Shown in pieces: positions 21,961-33,600 of a stretch of 64,000 nt of DNA. This stretch comes from Apostichopus japonicus (taxonomy: Eukaryota > Echinodermata > Holothuroidea > Aspidochirotida > Stichopodidae). The stretch spans positions 6,835,501 to 6,899,500 of the forward strand of contig NC_092572.1 of NCBI RefSeq assembly GCF_037975245.1, written 5' to 3'. A program made the position numbers and the translations under genes. Within the stretch, counting starts at the first letter, position 1, and every line of letters begins with the position of its first letter. The notes below the pieces were generated by a model, which was not told the DNA's origin, ran no database searches, and worked only from the letters and a program-made list of their open reading frames with translations.

Positions 21961-24900
21961 CTATTCGGGAGGCGCATCACCACCTTTTGGGTTCCTGGTA
22001 TAGATGACCTGGGCATGATGTTTGGTGATCAGCTTTATCAGACCTGAAACGAGATAAATGGAAACCCTAGTTACAACTTTAAGTTTGTGTTTAAAATGGT
22101 TCTTGTTCTGATATGTATGCCTACAGGTAGCAACATATACAAAGTGTTATAATGCTACATACAGCAAACTAGAATAGCCATCATTACTAATAAGCATAGT
22201 CATTGAATCAAACTACAGCACTTTGACTCACGAGCAGTAACATTCTCTTCATCATGGTGTAAATATTTGGAGAGATAGCAGCAAGGAGAACAGTTGGGAG
22301 ATTCTCTCAACTACTGAGGTTTGTATTTTTTCTTATGTTTACCAAGGCAAAGGTCAACCGAGCTAATCCAGACATTAGCACTCCAAAAGTATCAATTGTT
22401 TCCAGGCAAAGTCACAAATTTCTGGAGTCAGGCCTTGAAATTCTGACTATTTCACTGGCTGCTGAGTGCCAGGGTAGTTTTCCATTTGCCAGTAGGAAAG
22501 AATAGGTGCTTGCTTTTTACTGCCAACTGACACGCGTTGCTTTTTTATTAATTCAAGAGGGACTTTGATCTTAGAGAGTACATTTTTCATGCCATGGCAT
22601 ATTCAAGCAAGTGGTCAAATGCCAGCAAATTTTGCCAGTTGCAATAACTTAGCAAACATGACCAATTTCATTTTCCTGCCAGCAGATACAGATTGCTTTG
22701 GTATTAATTCAGGTTAAACCAATTGAAATTGATCTTAGTGAGTTATTATTTTTTATACACTGACATATTGTAGCGAGTGGCTAAATGCCAGTAGATTTTG
22801 CCGCTAGAAAAGGAAAAGGCATTTGCATATTTCTGCCACTAGAGATATGTTGCGTTTAGCAAGTAGATCTTTTAAGCACTGACATTTGTAGCATGTTGCT
22901 TAGCACGTTGCTTAAACTGAAATTGTCCACAACAATGCTTCTGGATTGCATCACATACTACCTACTGTCATCCACTTCCTGGAATAAATGTGTCACAGTG
23001 TATACCACAAAACTGCACATTTTTAATTCCTGATGGAACTGTCAAGATTTTCATTTAATGCTCACCTTTCTGTTCCAGTTCAATTAGAGCGGCACGGGCG
23101 AGCGAGCCTCGGACCTTCAAACGTTCAGAGACGACTGATGGAGTGATGAGTTTGTAGCTAGGAACCTCCTTGTAAAGCTTGTCGTAGGTTGCTTTATCGA
23201 ACAGGACCAAGTTGTTCAGTTTGTCCCGGACTTTTCCCTTGGACCACTTCTACTCGGGAGAGGGGAAAGAAAAGAGTAAAAAATTGGACTAGAGAGTGAT
23301 AGGATAACCTATGTAGACAGGAAGGATTAGTTACTTACAAAATATTTGAATAAATTAGGAAATTAGTCAGGGAATCTTCAGGAAATAATCCTGCATATTT
23401 TGCAGTTCAATTAGCAAAAATATTTACTATTGAAACCACAAATGACACAATCAAGTTCAAGCAGGTTCTAACGGTATCCAGTTTGTAATAAAGACACATA
23501 AAACTGAATTGTGTTAATATGGACCACTGCATGACTGATACAAGGGCCATCTTTTGCTTGTGAACTGATACCATCAAATGCCATAGAAAAAGGAACACCA
23601 GCTTCAACTGGATTATGGAATTTACTTAGTGTTAACATTTTGTGTAACACTTTAGAAGGCTCTCAACTTTGTGCCAGCAAGTTGCCTATTTTGACAAGTG
23701 CAATTTCTCAGATAGATAACTGACAACCACTGATGAGATCGCAAACATGGTCATACATATGTATGCTCATGCATATGTATACCACATTATGTACCTCTCA
23801 GATTCCACAGTGTCTCCAAGTTTAAGGTGGGTTCTCCAACCAAGCCAAAAATTAGACGGTACTGTCATATAAGTCCTATCTTGAGAAACTGCAGTCTATG
23901 ACTGCAGATCAAAATGGTATCATGAGTTGATCACTGGTAGTAGACAACTTCTTCATAATTATTGAAGAAGAGACAAGTCAAGGTAATTGTTTTAAGCATC
24001 TTCAATTGTCTTTTCTGAAACATGTCTTTTCACTCTGTAAAACTACACAAGGAAAACCTTGAACAAGTCAATTATCCAGTGCGTCAGTATTGCTAGTTCA
24101 TCAGGCGTATTCTCATGCTTGTGAGCGACACGTGATTGCCTTACTTTGTTTCAGAGATCTGTAAACAGTATAGATTAGGACAGATATGACAGGACCCTCT
24201 GTTTACATGCTGGAGAGCTGCATGATCAACTAACACTGGCATTACATTTACAGACTTGTGTCACAAGCTCTGGTGGCTTCCAAAATACCGATCTAGTTTG
24301 CTCACCATTAAGCACAGCGGAAAATTCACAATTACCACAACATTCAGTGTGGTAGATGATGCAAACATGTAACAGCAAACTAACGAAACTAGTCTTTCCT
24401 ACCCTACCCCTCTGCTATTGCTCATATTTCTGAATTTTTCAGTAATATTTCACTTATTTTGTAATATTTCTTCCACTAGCAGGTATTATTCCTAATACTA
24501 GAAAATATTAGAAAACACCAAGATTGTTTGACACTGTCACTGGAGTGTGTATATCTTTTTGTTAATGGAACCCTTTAAGCTTATTTAACAACGGGTAGAA
24601 TTTGCTCAAATTTTCTCGTTAGTGATGTGCATATCCCTTCACTTTACATGATTTTCAAAGTGAAACATGAACCCTGTATGCTGATGATATATTTATGTGT
24701 TTCTCAGAGAGTAAATGGCACTTCGCACGCTAACATATATGTGTTTTCAACGACATGGTTGCTCCTAATTAGCAAGTTATTAATTAGTTTTGTCTGTAAC
24801 GGTCCATGATTTGAGAATCATTTGATAGAGAGCTTCTGAAACAGCACAATGTACCACAATACTAGTTATAGTTATCCTTTACAAACCATAAAAGTTAAGA

Positions 24901-25124
24901 CTTAATTGCTTCATCTTTCCTGATGGCAATTAATGCTGGAGTTTAATGACATATCTTGCTGTATCTGGTTGATTATTGCACTGCAAGATTGTAACAGATT
25001 ACAACTGCAGTTTTAATGGTTTAGAGTGAACAATGCCACTTACCTTCTTCTTGGCTTTCCCACCACTGCCAGATTTGGCCGAGGTAGCCTTCTTGACAGG
25101 CGTCTTTGATGTTTGCTTAGGAGG
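21961..25124 (-). CDS. RPS25: 40S ribosomal protein S25 (eS25), three coding exons
   Basis: Minus-strand exons at 25044-25124, 23066-23249 and 21961-22043 (stop TAG at 21961) join in phase across GTAAGT/AG and GTGAG/AG introns. The product begins [17 protein letters not shown], has a lysine-rich N-terminus and continues [37 protein letters not shown] and GLIKL, then ends [17 protein letters not shown], a near line-by-line match to animal eS25. This protein of the small ribosomal subunit head is needed for many IRES-driven initiations. With an ATG from exon 1 the length is 116 residues, slightly shorter than the human 125, mainly in the N-terminal tail and C-terminus. An ATG CAG directly before the first CCT could give MQPPK, but it looks like part of the acceptor (CTCTCTCTCTTGTGCCATGCAG). 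Introns are 1.8 and 1.0 kb. Confidence 0.95.
22044..23065 (-). other. RPS25 last intron, with dispersed repeat
   Basis: Within the intron, 22440-22900 holds two or three diverged copies of a repeat with TGGCTAAATGCCAGTAGATTT and TTTTGCC(A/G) blocks. Further copies lie near 26225-26390 and 31125-31215. No coding sequence or obvious snoRNA (clear C/D or H/ACA boxes) was recognised. Confidence 0.5.
23250..25043 (-). other. RPS25 intron between first and second main exons
   Basis: About 1.8 kb without coding signal. Ribosomal protein introns often carry snoRNAs, but I could not see a convincing C/D pair with terminal stem by eye. Confidence 0.4.
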
Positions 25125-27551
25125 CTGCATGGCACAAGAGAGAGAGAGGTAGGAGTGAAGTTTTTTAACAGAAGCTGAAAGAAACTTGCAATGACAGGCA
25201 AACTTTACACTGACTGCACTAGCAGGAAACAGAATTACCTAGCTGCAAAATGGTCCAGCTCAATAGAATGTACAGTAAACAGAGTAACTTAAAATGGTTG
25301 AGTAGAGTACAGTGACTAATTTCAGTGCTTACAGTTCAACAGTAAGAGTAATTTTGCATATGTGGCTATGTGAGGAAGAACACATTCAAAGGAAAACAAA
25401 TTGGCTGCTGGAATTCAGAACTACTTTATTCTTTATTTCATTTTGGTAGGTTGACACTCTTGCATTGCAAAGTCTGAGGTTTGAGCATGTCTAAGATAAT
25501 ATTGACCTATTATGTAAAGTCAGAACTTCCTACTTGGTCACAAAATTATTATCAAACATTTATTAGTACATAAAACAAATAAAAATGATGGTAATGTTAT
25601 CACCAGGTCTCGACACATACGATCGCCAAAGCCAATTAGCGTTTGGCGGCTGGCAAGCGTATACTATGCATTACGCTAGACATTTTGGCGAATGGCTCAT
25701 TCACTCCCTTCCTTTACTGAAAATGATAGGCTGACTACTAACTTGTCAGACTATCAATGTAGCCTATTTCCTAATGTTACACGACAGAGTAGTATTATCA
25801 AGCCCACAATTACAAGCAGGTCCTACTTAACAGTTCTGTGCAAAAGTAATTTGACATTGATTGCCCAAACTACAGTAAATGATGCACATGTAGCTAAAAA
25901 TGGAAAACAAGAAACAGACATAAAAGCGTAACCACAGTCTAGGGTAGCCAGTTGCATATGTTGGTACAAATGAAATAGTCAGTAGGTTAACCGTCATGGA
26001 GCTAAGGTCTTCCTGACCATAAATGAAGAAATCTCTTTACATACTTTCAATACTAAATAATTGATCAACATCAGTTCCAAACCCTACTGCATCTCTACAC
26101 GAGAACAGAGTCTCAGTATATTTGGTCATTTTCAGAACTGTACATATATTCAACATATTAAATTGATCAAAACTTGCTCTATCACCACCCAAACTGTACA
26201 TCCATATTATAAAGGAGCTTGAGTAGGCTATGTTCTGGCTAAATGCCAGTGTCTTTTACCATTGCCAGTTTTCGGCCATTGCAAAATTTATGTTGCTTTT
26301 GTATTACTGTATCTCAACCACAATGCAAGTGGGAATTTTTAGCCTGTAGATTCTTTTTTTTTAAGCAAGTAGATAGATTTTGAAATTCTAGACTTTTCTT
26401 ATCATGCAAAAGTCTCTGTATATGCAGTGAACAGTATATAATGAACATATAGGCTCAGTGGACTACACAATCACATCATCTATTCTTTTGTACCCTAGGC
26501 TACCATTTGTGTTTGATGCCCCCTTACCAAACTTAGTTTAATACTGAACTTGCATCCAAACAACTCTGAAATGGCATGAGGCTTTCTCTTAATTTTTCAT
26601 TATTATTTTGCAGCTACTAAGCTTCTTCCAATATTCCATTGCAATTTACCGGCAATATGTAGGCCTATGTATAAACTGCTACTGATAAAGGCAACTCTTG
26701 ACAGATTACACTTGGTACTTGGGAGGAGACATCCTGTAACACTGACGCAGATCAGTTTTTACCATAAGGCTACATTATGATAAATGTGTTATGGGCCCTA
26801 AAGCCTTTGACTGTTGTTTTGTGATTGAGTTGTTTTGGAACTTAAATTTGTCTAATGGAGTGCCTTTTCCATGAAAATAATGAACATTTTCAGTGACAGC
26901 TTTTGGAGCATGCAGGCCGGTGGGCAAAAATCTTAACTTTCATGCCCATGGCCTTTTAAATATTTCTGGCATAATTGCAGAGTAGCCCATCACTGAGGGC
27001 TTCGGCCAGAGGACAAATAGCTTTATCAATGAATTACAGTTGCAGGGTAATCAGCAGATAGCTAGGCCTACTTCAACTTTAAAACTGACAAATGTTTAGT
27101 TTAAACAATTCCTTTTATTCTTTGTATTTATTACATGTACTCCAATTTCAAAATATTGCAATCACTGTGTAGATGGAAATATACTGGTACAACTTTCACT
27201 TAAAGGTGTACACGGATTGGCATAAAACTTGTTAGAACTTAGATCATTGTAACATTAGGCTTGTAACAAGCCAATGTTACTTTTGTTAGGGAATGAAGAA
27301 TAACACGTGCATTGCAGTACTGTCGGTAGCCTACGGTACTCTTACTGTAGTGGCAATGCTAGGGCATTTAGTCTGCGATCGTACCGAACCTGCTTTACAT
27401 TGGTATAATTTGCACCAAATGCTACATATGGACAACTTCTAATCATACCTACACAAAATGTTATTGTTTTATTTATGATAAATGATAAGAAGTATGAACA
27501 TTATTCCCTCAAAAAGGTTAAATAAGCCCCCAAAATGGACTCCCACTTTAC

Positions 27552-27588
27552 CATAGTTGTGCCACAGACGATGTTCAGAGAGAAAAGG
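27552..27588 (-). CDS. RPS25: Probable RPS25 exon 1 (5' UTR and ATG only)
   Basis: On the minus strand the pyrimidine tract CCTTTTCTCTCTG resembles a 5' TOP start and is followed by about 20 bases and ATG, immediately followed by the donor GTAAAG. The ATG (27552-27554) is complete, so it joins in frame to CCTCCTAAG of the next exon and gives the canonical MPPK start of eS25. An AT-rich tract lies 15-25 bp upstream. The upstream edge is a guess and no transcript evidence is available. Confidence 0.5.
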
Positions 27589-28441
27589 CTCGTTCAATTG
27601 AAATTATAATTTTACTTAACTATTTTGTCAACATTATCTACATCTTATTTATAGTTCATTAATAACAAAAAATAAAATAAATATTTTAAAATTAAGAAAA
27701 TTGATGTGCCATAATCGTAAGATATCTGTTAATATTCTCCCTTCTGTATATCTAATTGGCAACAAAAGATCAGCCAGGGTTGTAAACATGTGGTACACAT
27801 TACGCAATATATAGAACAGTACTGTTGTCTTCGTAATACTGTAACAGGCTAACACTTCAAAGTTCTAGTACTTCACTGACATTTGATATGATTTCTTCTG
27901 CTCATGCCAGTTTACAAGTAAACGCTACACACGGATACCGTTGAACTTTCTGTTACCTGCAACGATCTGTAAATATCATTGGTATCGTTATTGAAAAAAA
28001 AACGTAAAAATGATAGGTTAATGTTACCCTCCGTAGAGACAGTTATGAATGCACTGTACATAAACTTAGGCTAGCTGGTCACTTACTCAGTCTATGAGTA
28101 GGAGGTCAAGGCCTAGCCCAGTTAGCCTACACGAACTGAATCACAACGTTTTGGGTGCCGTTCATAACTGTCGGTTGAGAATGAGAAACAGACCACCTTC
28201 AAACCATGTTCTTCTACTAATCGTTAATGCACCAATAGCTCCAGCTCTTGCAATCGAATGATGACAACCAAGATACAGTAGCCTAGCTCATTTAGCAACG
28301 GTTTTTGACCTATGAATTGATAGTATGAATTTGGCAACAATAGGCTAGAACTAGGTAACACTGGGCTGATAATACACACATATAGCCTGGGCTACTATAC
28401 TAGAACTTTGGAATATTTTATTTGAAGCTACTTACACAAAC
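27589..28441. promoter_or_regulatory. Head-to-head promoter interval between RPS25 and MTERF4
   Basis: About 0.85 kb separates the probable RPS25 exon 1 from the MTERF4 start codon, with the genes pointing away from each other. No CpG island or clear TATA box near MTERF4 is visible. Shared control is an inference from layout only. Confidence 0.35.
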
Positions 28442-30292
28442 ATGCCTTTCAAGACAGCTACTCTTGGTTTATTGAGGTTTAGCAATATATATGGTTGGAG
28501 GCTGTTAGTGTTAGGTAGACAGTGTACTCCAACTAACATCGCCCAATTCTCCAGTAGGTCTAAGCCAACAGGGAATCAGTGTGGTGACTTTGTGACAAAC
28601 ACCTACTCACTTTGGAACAATCCTCTGGCCAAGAGATCGTTACTTGCACACCACAGATTCACTTTTACGAGTGTCTCTTGTGTTACACATCGAAGCTGTT
28701 CTTCCAATGAAGTAGTGACTTTCGTAAATTCTCAAGAGGATTTTGATAAGTTTTATAATCAGCTAGTCATCTTGCTTCAGTCAGATGCAGCTAGAAAGTT
28801 TTGGGGACCAAAGTCAGGAGAAAACTTACAAAATTTATGTCACCTTTTTGTGGAAAAGAACTGTGACTGCATGAACATTTACAGCTTTTTCAAAAGCAAC
28901 CCAAGTGTTCTAAGAGGTGAACAAGATTCATTGTCTTACAACATCCAATACCTCTATGACCTCGGGTTGCGAAGCAATCAACTTCTCTATGTACTGAACG
29001 GAAACCCAACCGTATGGAAGATGAGTGCGGAGGCCATTCAGGAACGAGTCAAACAATTGTGGAACCTTGGCCTAAGTGATGGACGACTACAGAAAGCAAT
29101 TTTATCGTTTCCTGAAATTTTAAGTACAAAGAAGAAGAGATTTCAAAGTGTCTTGGAGTTACTGCGGAAACTTCAGTTCACCAGTAGCAACATTTGTCAG
29201 ATAATTACTGATTCACCGCAGGTCTTTGATGAAGATGAATATCAAACTGGTAGGTACAGTGTTCTGACTGAGATCCCCGGTTCGATTCCCGCCGACAGCA
29301 ATGTGTGTCGTCTGGCAAGGGTTGTTGTTCAATAACAACTTCCCGACATGGACGTTAAATGGATGTGTGCCGAGAGATTGGCTTTGGTCAGCTTGCGAGT
29401 CTATAAGCCTCCATGGCTTCTTTCGCGAGTTCCTGCTTGCGGGAAGATCACATATACATACATACATACATATATAAACATATTTATCCTATGCTAAATA
29501 TTGTAAGTACATCAGCAGTTGCTGTTTGGTAGTTTGGCAGAGGAGTTGGTGAGGGGGGGGGGGGGGAAAATGACTGTATGGGCGGTAAATTATCTCCACT
29601 TGTTTGATGATGGAAAAGACAAAATACCAAAATGTAGTTGATATTGGATATGTAGCAATTATCATGATATTGATAATTTGGGTTCATTTTGTTTCTCTTG
29701 GAGTCTAAAATCATTTTGGATTTCATTGGAAAAGTGGACCATCTGACATATTGTTCAGCTGTTACTGATTAAGGGCTTCTAAGTTTACACCAAAATGTGC
29801 TGTAAATATAATTTGTATGTACAGTATGCTTTCCCAGTATGTATTTTTTCTTCATGCTAGTTTCCATTGATCATTGTTTGCCTTTCAGAACTTAAATTGC
29901 AGTATGTCCTCTTCATGATGGGCGTAACAGATTACAAGGAGATACTCAAGGCAAAGATATTCAACTATACGCACGAACACATTCGTCTGCGACATCTGGT
30001 CCTGGAACGTCTCGGTCTATATCAGGTCCCTGACAAACACGGTCGGACCAAGATCAGGAATCCATCGTTGTGTAGGATCGTCGATTCGACTGACAAGCGA
30101 TTCGCGACCGCTTGTGCTGGGATCAGCCTGGAGGAGTACAATGCATTTTCAGAGTCACTGAAAGCGGAGATTGCAGAAAAGGAGGAAGATGAGTTGCAGA
30201 GTGATGAGGACGAAGAAGAAGAAGAAACAGATGGGTTTGAAGGAGAGAAGAGCAGAATAGAAGATAATGAAGGAAAGGATGAAAGCAGATAA
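28442..30292 (+). CDS. MTERF4: Mitochondrial transcription termination factor 4-like (two exons)
   Basis: Exon 1 (28442-29249) ends in phase 1 at donor GTAGGT; exon 2 (29889-30292) follows acceptor TGCCTTTCAG. Joined, they give 403 residues. The N-terminus (MPFKTATLGLLRFSNIYGWR) is basic and hydroxylated, like a mitochondrial presequence. From about residue 150 come mTERF repeats with the LxLG and P-x-[LV] pattern (YLYDLGL, NPTVW, LWNLGLSD, FPEIL, DSPQVF). Exon 2 contains FMMGV, RLRHLVLERLGLYQ, PDKHGRTKIRNPSL and the CAGISLEEYNAF block, then an acidic tail (about 357-403, rich in E and D). That order and the acidic tail match MTERF4, which pairs with the rRNA methyltransferase NSUN4 in assembly of the large mitochondrial ribosomal subunit. 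Reading past the donor stops after 28 residues encoded by a SINE. Confidence 0.92.
29255..29475 (+). mobile_element. tRNA-derived SINE, copy B, in the MTERF4 intron
   Basis: Starts within a few bases of the MTERF4 donor (29250). It has a good B box (GGTTCGATTCC), the body words GTCGTCTGGCAAGG and TGGACGTTAAAT, the 3' core (TTGGTCAGCTTGCGAG, TTCGCGAGTTCCTGCTTGC) and a short CATA tail. The A-box end is shortened or diverged. Same family as copies A and C. Confidence 0.82.
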
Positions 30293-30409
30293 TTTTTAGG
30301 CCACTCATCCACCAATTATACATAATGGTTGCTTGCAATCATTGTCAGTGCAGACTATCAGCTAGAAGAGTCACATGGCCTACGTCTACTTTTATATATA
30401 TTTGTAAAG

Positions 30410-30646
30410 AAGTGTAAGCTCAGTGGTTAACGCCAGTGCCTTCCAATCATGAGGTCCCCAGTTCGAGTCACTCCAAGATTAATGTATGTCGTCCAGTTAC
30501 AGAGTTGTTGACAATTGACAATTCATAATCATGGACGTTAAATATGAATTTAAGAGACTGACTTTGGTCAGCTTGCGGCTTTGATAAGCCAATGAGGCTT
30601 CTTCGCGAGTTCCTGCTTGCAGGAGGATCTAAAATACATACATAAA
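30410..30646 (+). mobile_element. tRNA-derived SINE, copy C, downstream of MTERF4
   Basis: The most complete copy: A-box TAAGCTCAGTGGTTAA, then CGCCAGTGCCTTCCAATCAT, B box AGTTCGAGTCACTCC, the body TCGTCCAGTTACAGAG and GGACGTTAAATATGAATTT, the core GATAAGCCAATGAGGCTTCT and TTCGCGAGTTCCTGCTTGC, and a short ACATACATA tail. It begins about 120 bp after the MTERF4 stop codon. Confidence 0.85.
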
Positions 30647-33600
30647 TGTTCAACTTTTTCAGTCTGTTCAGAGAATTTTATTCATCCTGTTGACCTAGAC
30701 TAACCCAACTGGTTGCAAATTAAATGACAGCGTCTGCAGCAAACTGCTGCACATGCCCCATCACTTGCCATAATGCCCTTAAAATCATCTGTTGCTGGAT
30801 GGCAACAGCTGCCATGCCCCTTTAACCAATTTGTTGTAGGTTCTTTCATAGTTGCCACGGTTCATAAACTTTGCACGCAACTAACCCAGGGCTCAAGAAC
30901 TGTCAGAAATTGCAGCGATATTTGCTGAAGAAAAGGACTATTATCTACAGAAATGTTCAGATCTAGACGCACAGTTATAATTTATTACATGTTTTTGCTC
31001 ACTTTGGCCAAAACATGTCTTGATGCATTTTCAAATTTTTGATAATTACCTTGGTGCCCTGTTGAAAGCTGAAATATGACAGTGGTACCCAACCATTTCA
31101 ATAACAGGGCTTGATAAATTCAGGCCATTCACACGCTAAATGCCTGTGGATTTCTCTGTTTGCCATTACAGGAAAAAAGGCACTAGCTTTTTTCTACCAG
31201 TAGACATTAAGAACATGAACACATGGTAAGTCTGGTAACAAATTAGTAATAAATATCAGCACGATATCCTTGTAAGCTCCTTATTACTGCGTACTACCAG
31301 GAAGTGTTATTGGTCTGCTAACATAAGCCTGTACAGTAACTGATGTGTATTTAATTCAGAAAAATGCCAATGGGAAACTTGATTTTTGGCAGATATTGTA
31401 AACACTTCAAATCTTTTTTCTTAGAAAGGGATCAAAATTGTGAAATTGTAGGCCTGAATAATTTTTGGCATAATTCTTATACTGCTCTCACAAAGACAAA
31501 CATTTCATTACCAACAGATCTCACATACAAGGATAAGAATGCACCACAATTTCTTCTCATCTCAACAAATTTGCATTGCACTGCAGACTTATTTTAAGAT
31601 ATCTGTAAACTAGCAAAAGTGTTTTTAATGTTTAGGATACCGATTAAGACAATTGTAATAAAATAAAGGTGAAAATAAATACCAGGTTTACAATAATGTA
31701 ACCATTTGTCTTTTTAGTTTTCGATAGAACTATTGCAGTCAGGGTGTGCATTTGTTATGTACTACTTGGTAACATACCTCAAGAAGTGAGGCTTAGACAG
31801 TCTTCACCCTCCCTGTCCTTTTCCCCAGGCCTGACAAGAGCTGGGAGCAAGGGACACAGCCCTGTGATATCATTTAGGAGACCCAGGGAAATATGGAATA
31901 CAGAACAATGTGTTCTAATATAATAAAAATAATGTGTAAAAGTAAGTTGGCCTGACGTTGAAAAATAACTAATACTTCAAAAAAGGGGCCCATTTAAACT
32001 ATACTTCAAAAAAAGGGCCCATTGTTTTTCCGCAGGCTTGACTTGGCCTTCCCTCTTCAAAATCGGGTCCTGTTATATCATTGTTATGCCACAGGATAAA
32101 AATGTTCACAGAAAATGCTCAATTTCGTGATCAATAGGTATGTATATGTTTGTATGCTCACAGTACTGTATTTCTCAGATTACGCTAAGCGGTAATTTCG
32201 AACCTTCGCCCTCTATTTTAGTGGCCTCTCACTTTCTCGTAGAAAACGGTAATACCACTCGCATTACACTGTAATTACTATGCTGTACTATTTCTGACTA
32301 TATACTGTATGTACTAGTACAAGTTTTGATAAACGCAGGAGATTGCTAAGACACCAACGAACGGTCATCCTACGGTAGTTACTATGATCTAAATTTACCA
32401 CACCCAACACATTATACTACCTTCAGCGAGTTTTCTGCAGGATTGAATGATTTATTTTGTGGAGGTAACCGGATACAAGGATAATTCATAACCTTTGGTA
32501 AGTAGGAATAAGGAAAATACCATAGAATGATTCACTCGGGTGGCCTTCAAAAAGTACTCATCAATACGATACATTCAAAATAGCGTAACGGCGGTTAGTT
32601 ACAAGACTACGGTAGTTACCACAGTACTACAGTACAGCAGGCCTAGGTCCAGTACACGCCGTGTAATAACTAGGTCTAGGCTAGTAAATGTCATGGTAAT
32701 AACATGACTGATATATGAAGACTCTCATACCAGTGCGGTCATAATGTCATTATTGTTCATATTATGGTTTAGGTGAATCTTCCAAAGGCTTCTGCCTCAC
32801 ACAATACTGTCAGAAATAGAGGCCCTTGGGCCCTAGCCCAATTGTTTACATGTCAATTGTCAGTACCATAGGCCCTAGACCCAAATTACACTGTACACAT
32901 GCATGTGTTTGAATGTCCATTAAAACTAGTATCTCCCAAGTTAGGCCAAGTGGAATAATTTTTTTTGCTATTCTGTTCGGGGAAGTTGTTTATCACAAGA
33001 ATCCCATAGACTTCTACTCATAAACTCTAACCCAATGAATACATACATGTATGCCATAGCACTTTGGTACACTCTACAGAAGTTTGTCCCAGGTGGCCGT
33101 GGGAGGCCTAAGCCTAGGCTAAGGTAGACAAGTTTAGGTTTATTTATAGGCCCATTACTAATAACTACACACTCAAAAGAGCAGACTCATTTTTATTGAG
33201 CAAATTATGTTTGTTCAGAGGCTATATTGGCCATTGTGGTGGTTTTTCCCAAATTTAACATTTTATTACTCCAGGAAATTCATTGAAATCCTGGAAGTCA
33301 TTGAAAACTGAAATTGACTTTCCGTGCCTGGAAAGTCTGGGAAAATCAACAGAAATTGGGGAAGGGAATGAAATAGCGAATCTGGTAAATCATAACTATG
33401 AAAGCAATGAACTGCCTCATTTTTTTGCCAATTTTGTCCACTTACAGTACAGAAAATGAAAAAACCTTGCAACAGATTGGAAATAATGATAGAAAGTTTG
33501 GAAACGAATGATCTCAAATTATCAGACCTCACCAAATGCATGTGACACAAAGGCTATTCAATCCCAGTGTACCTGGATGCTTTATTCTGCTTTCATCTGT

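Noticed and set aside
28442-29335. MTERF4 exon 1 read as a complete 297-residue gene
   Set aside because: The last 28 codons are mostly SINE sequence; the donor at 29250 and acceptor at 29888 join in phase and restore the conserved C-terminal half.
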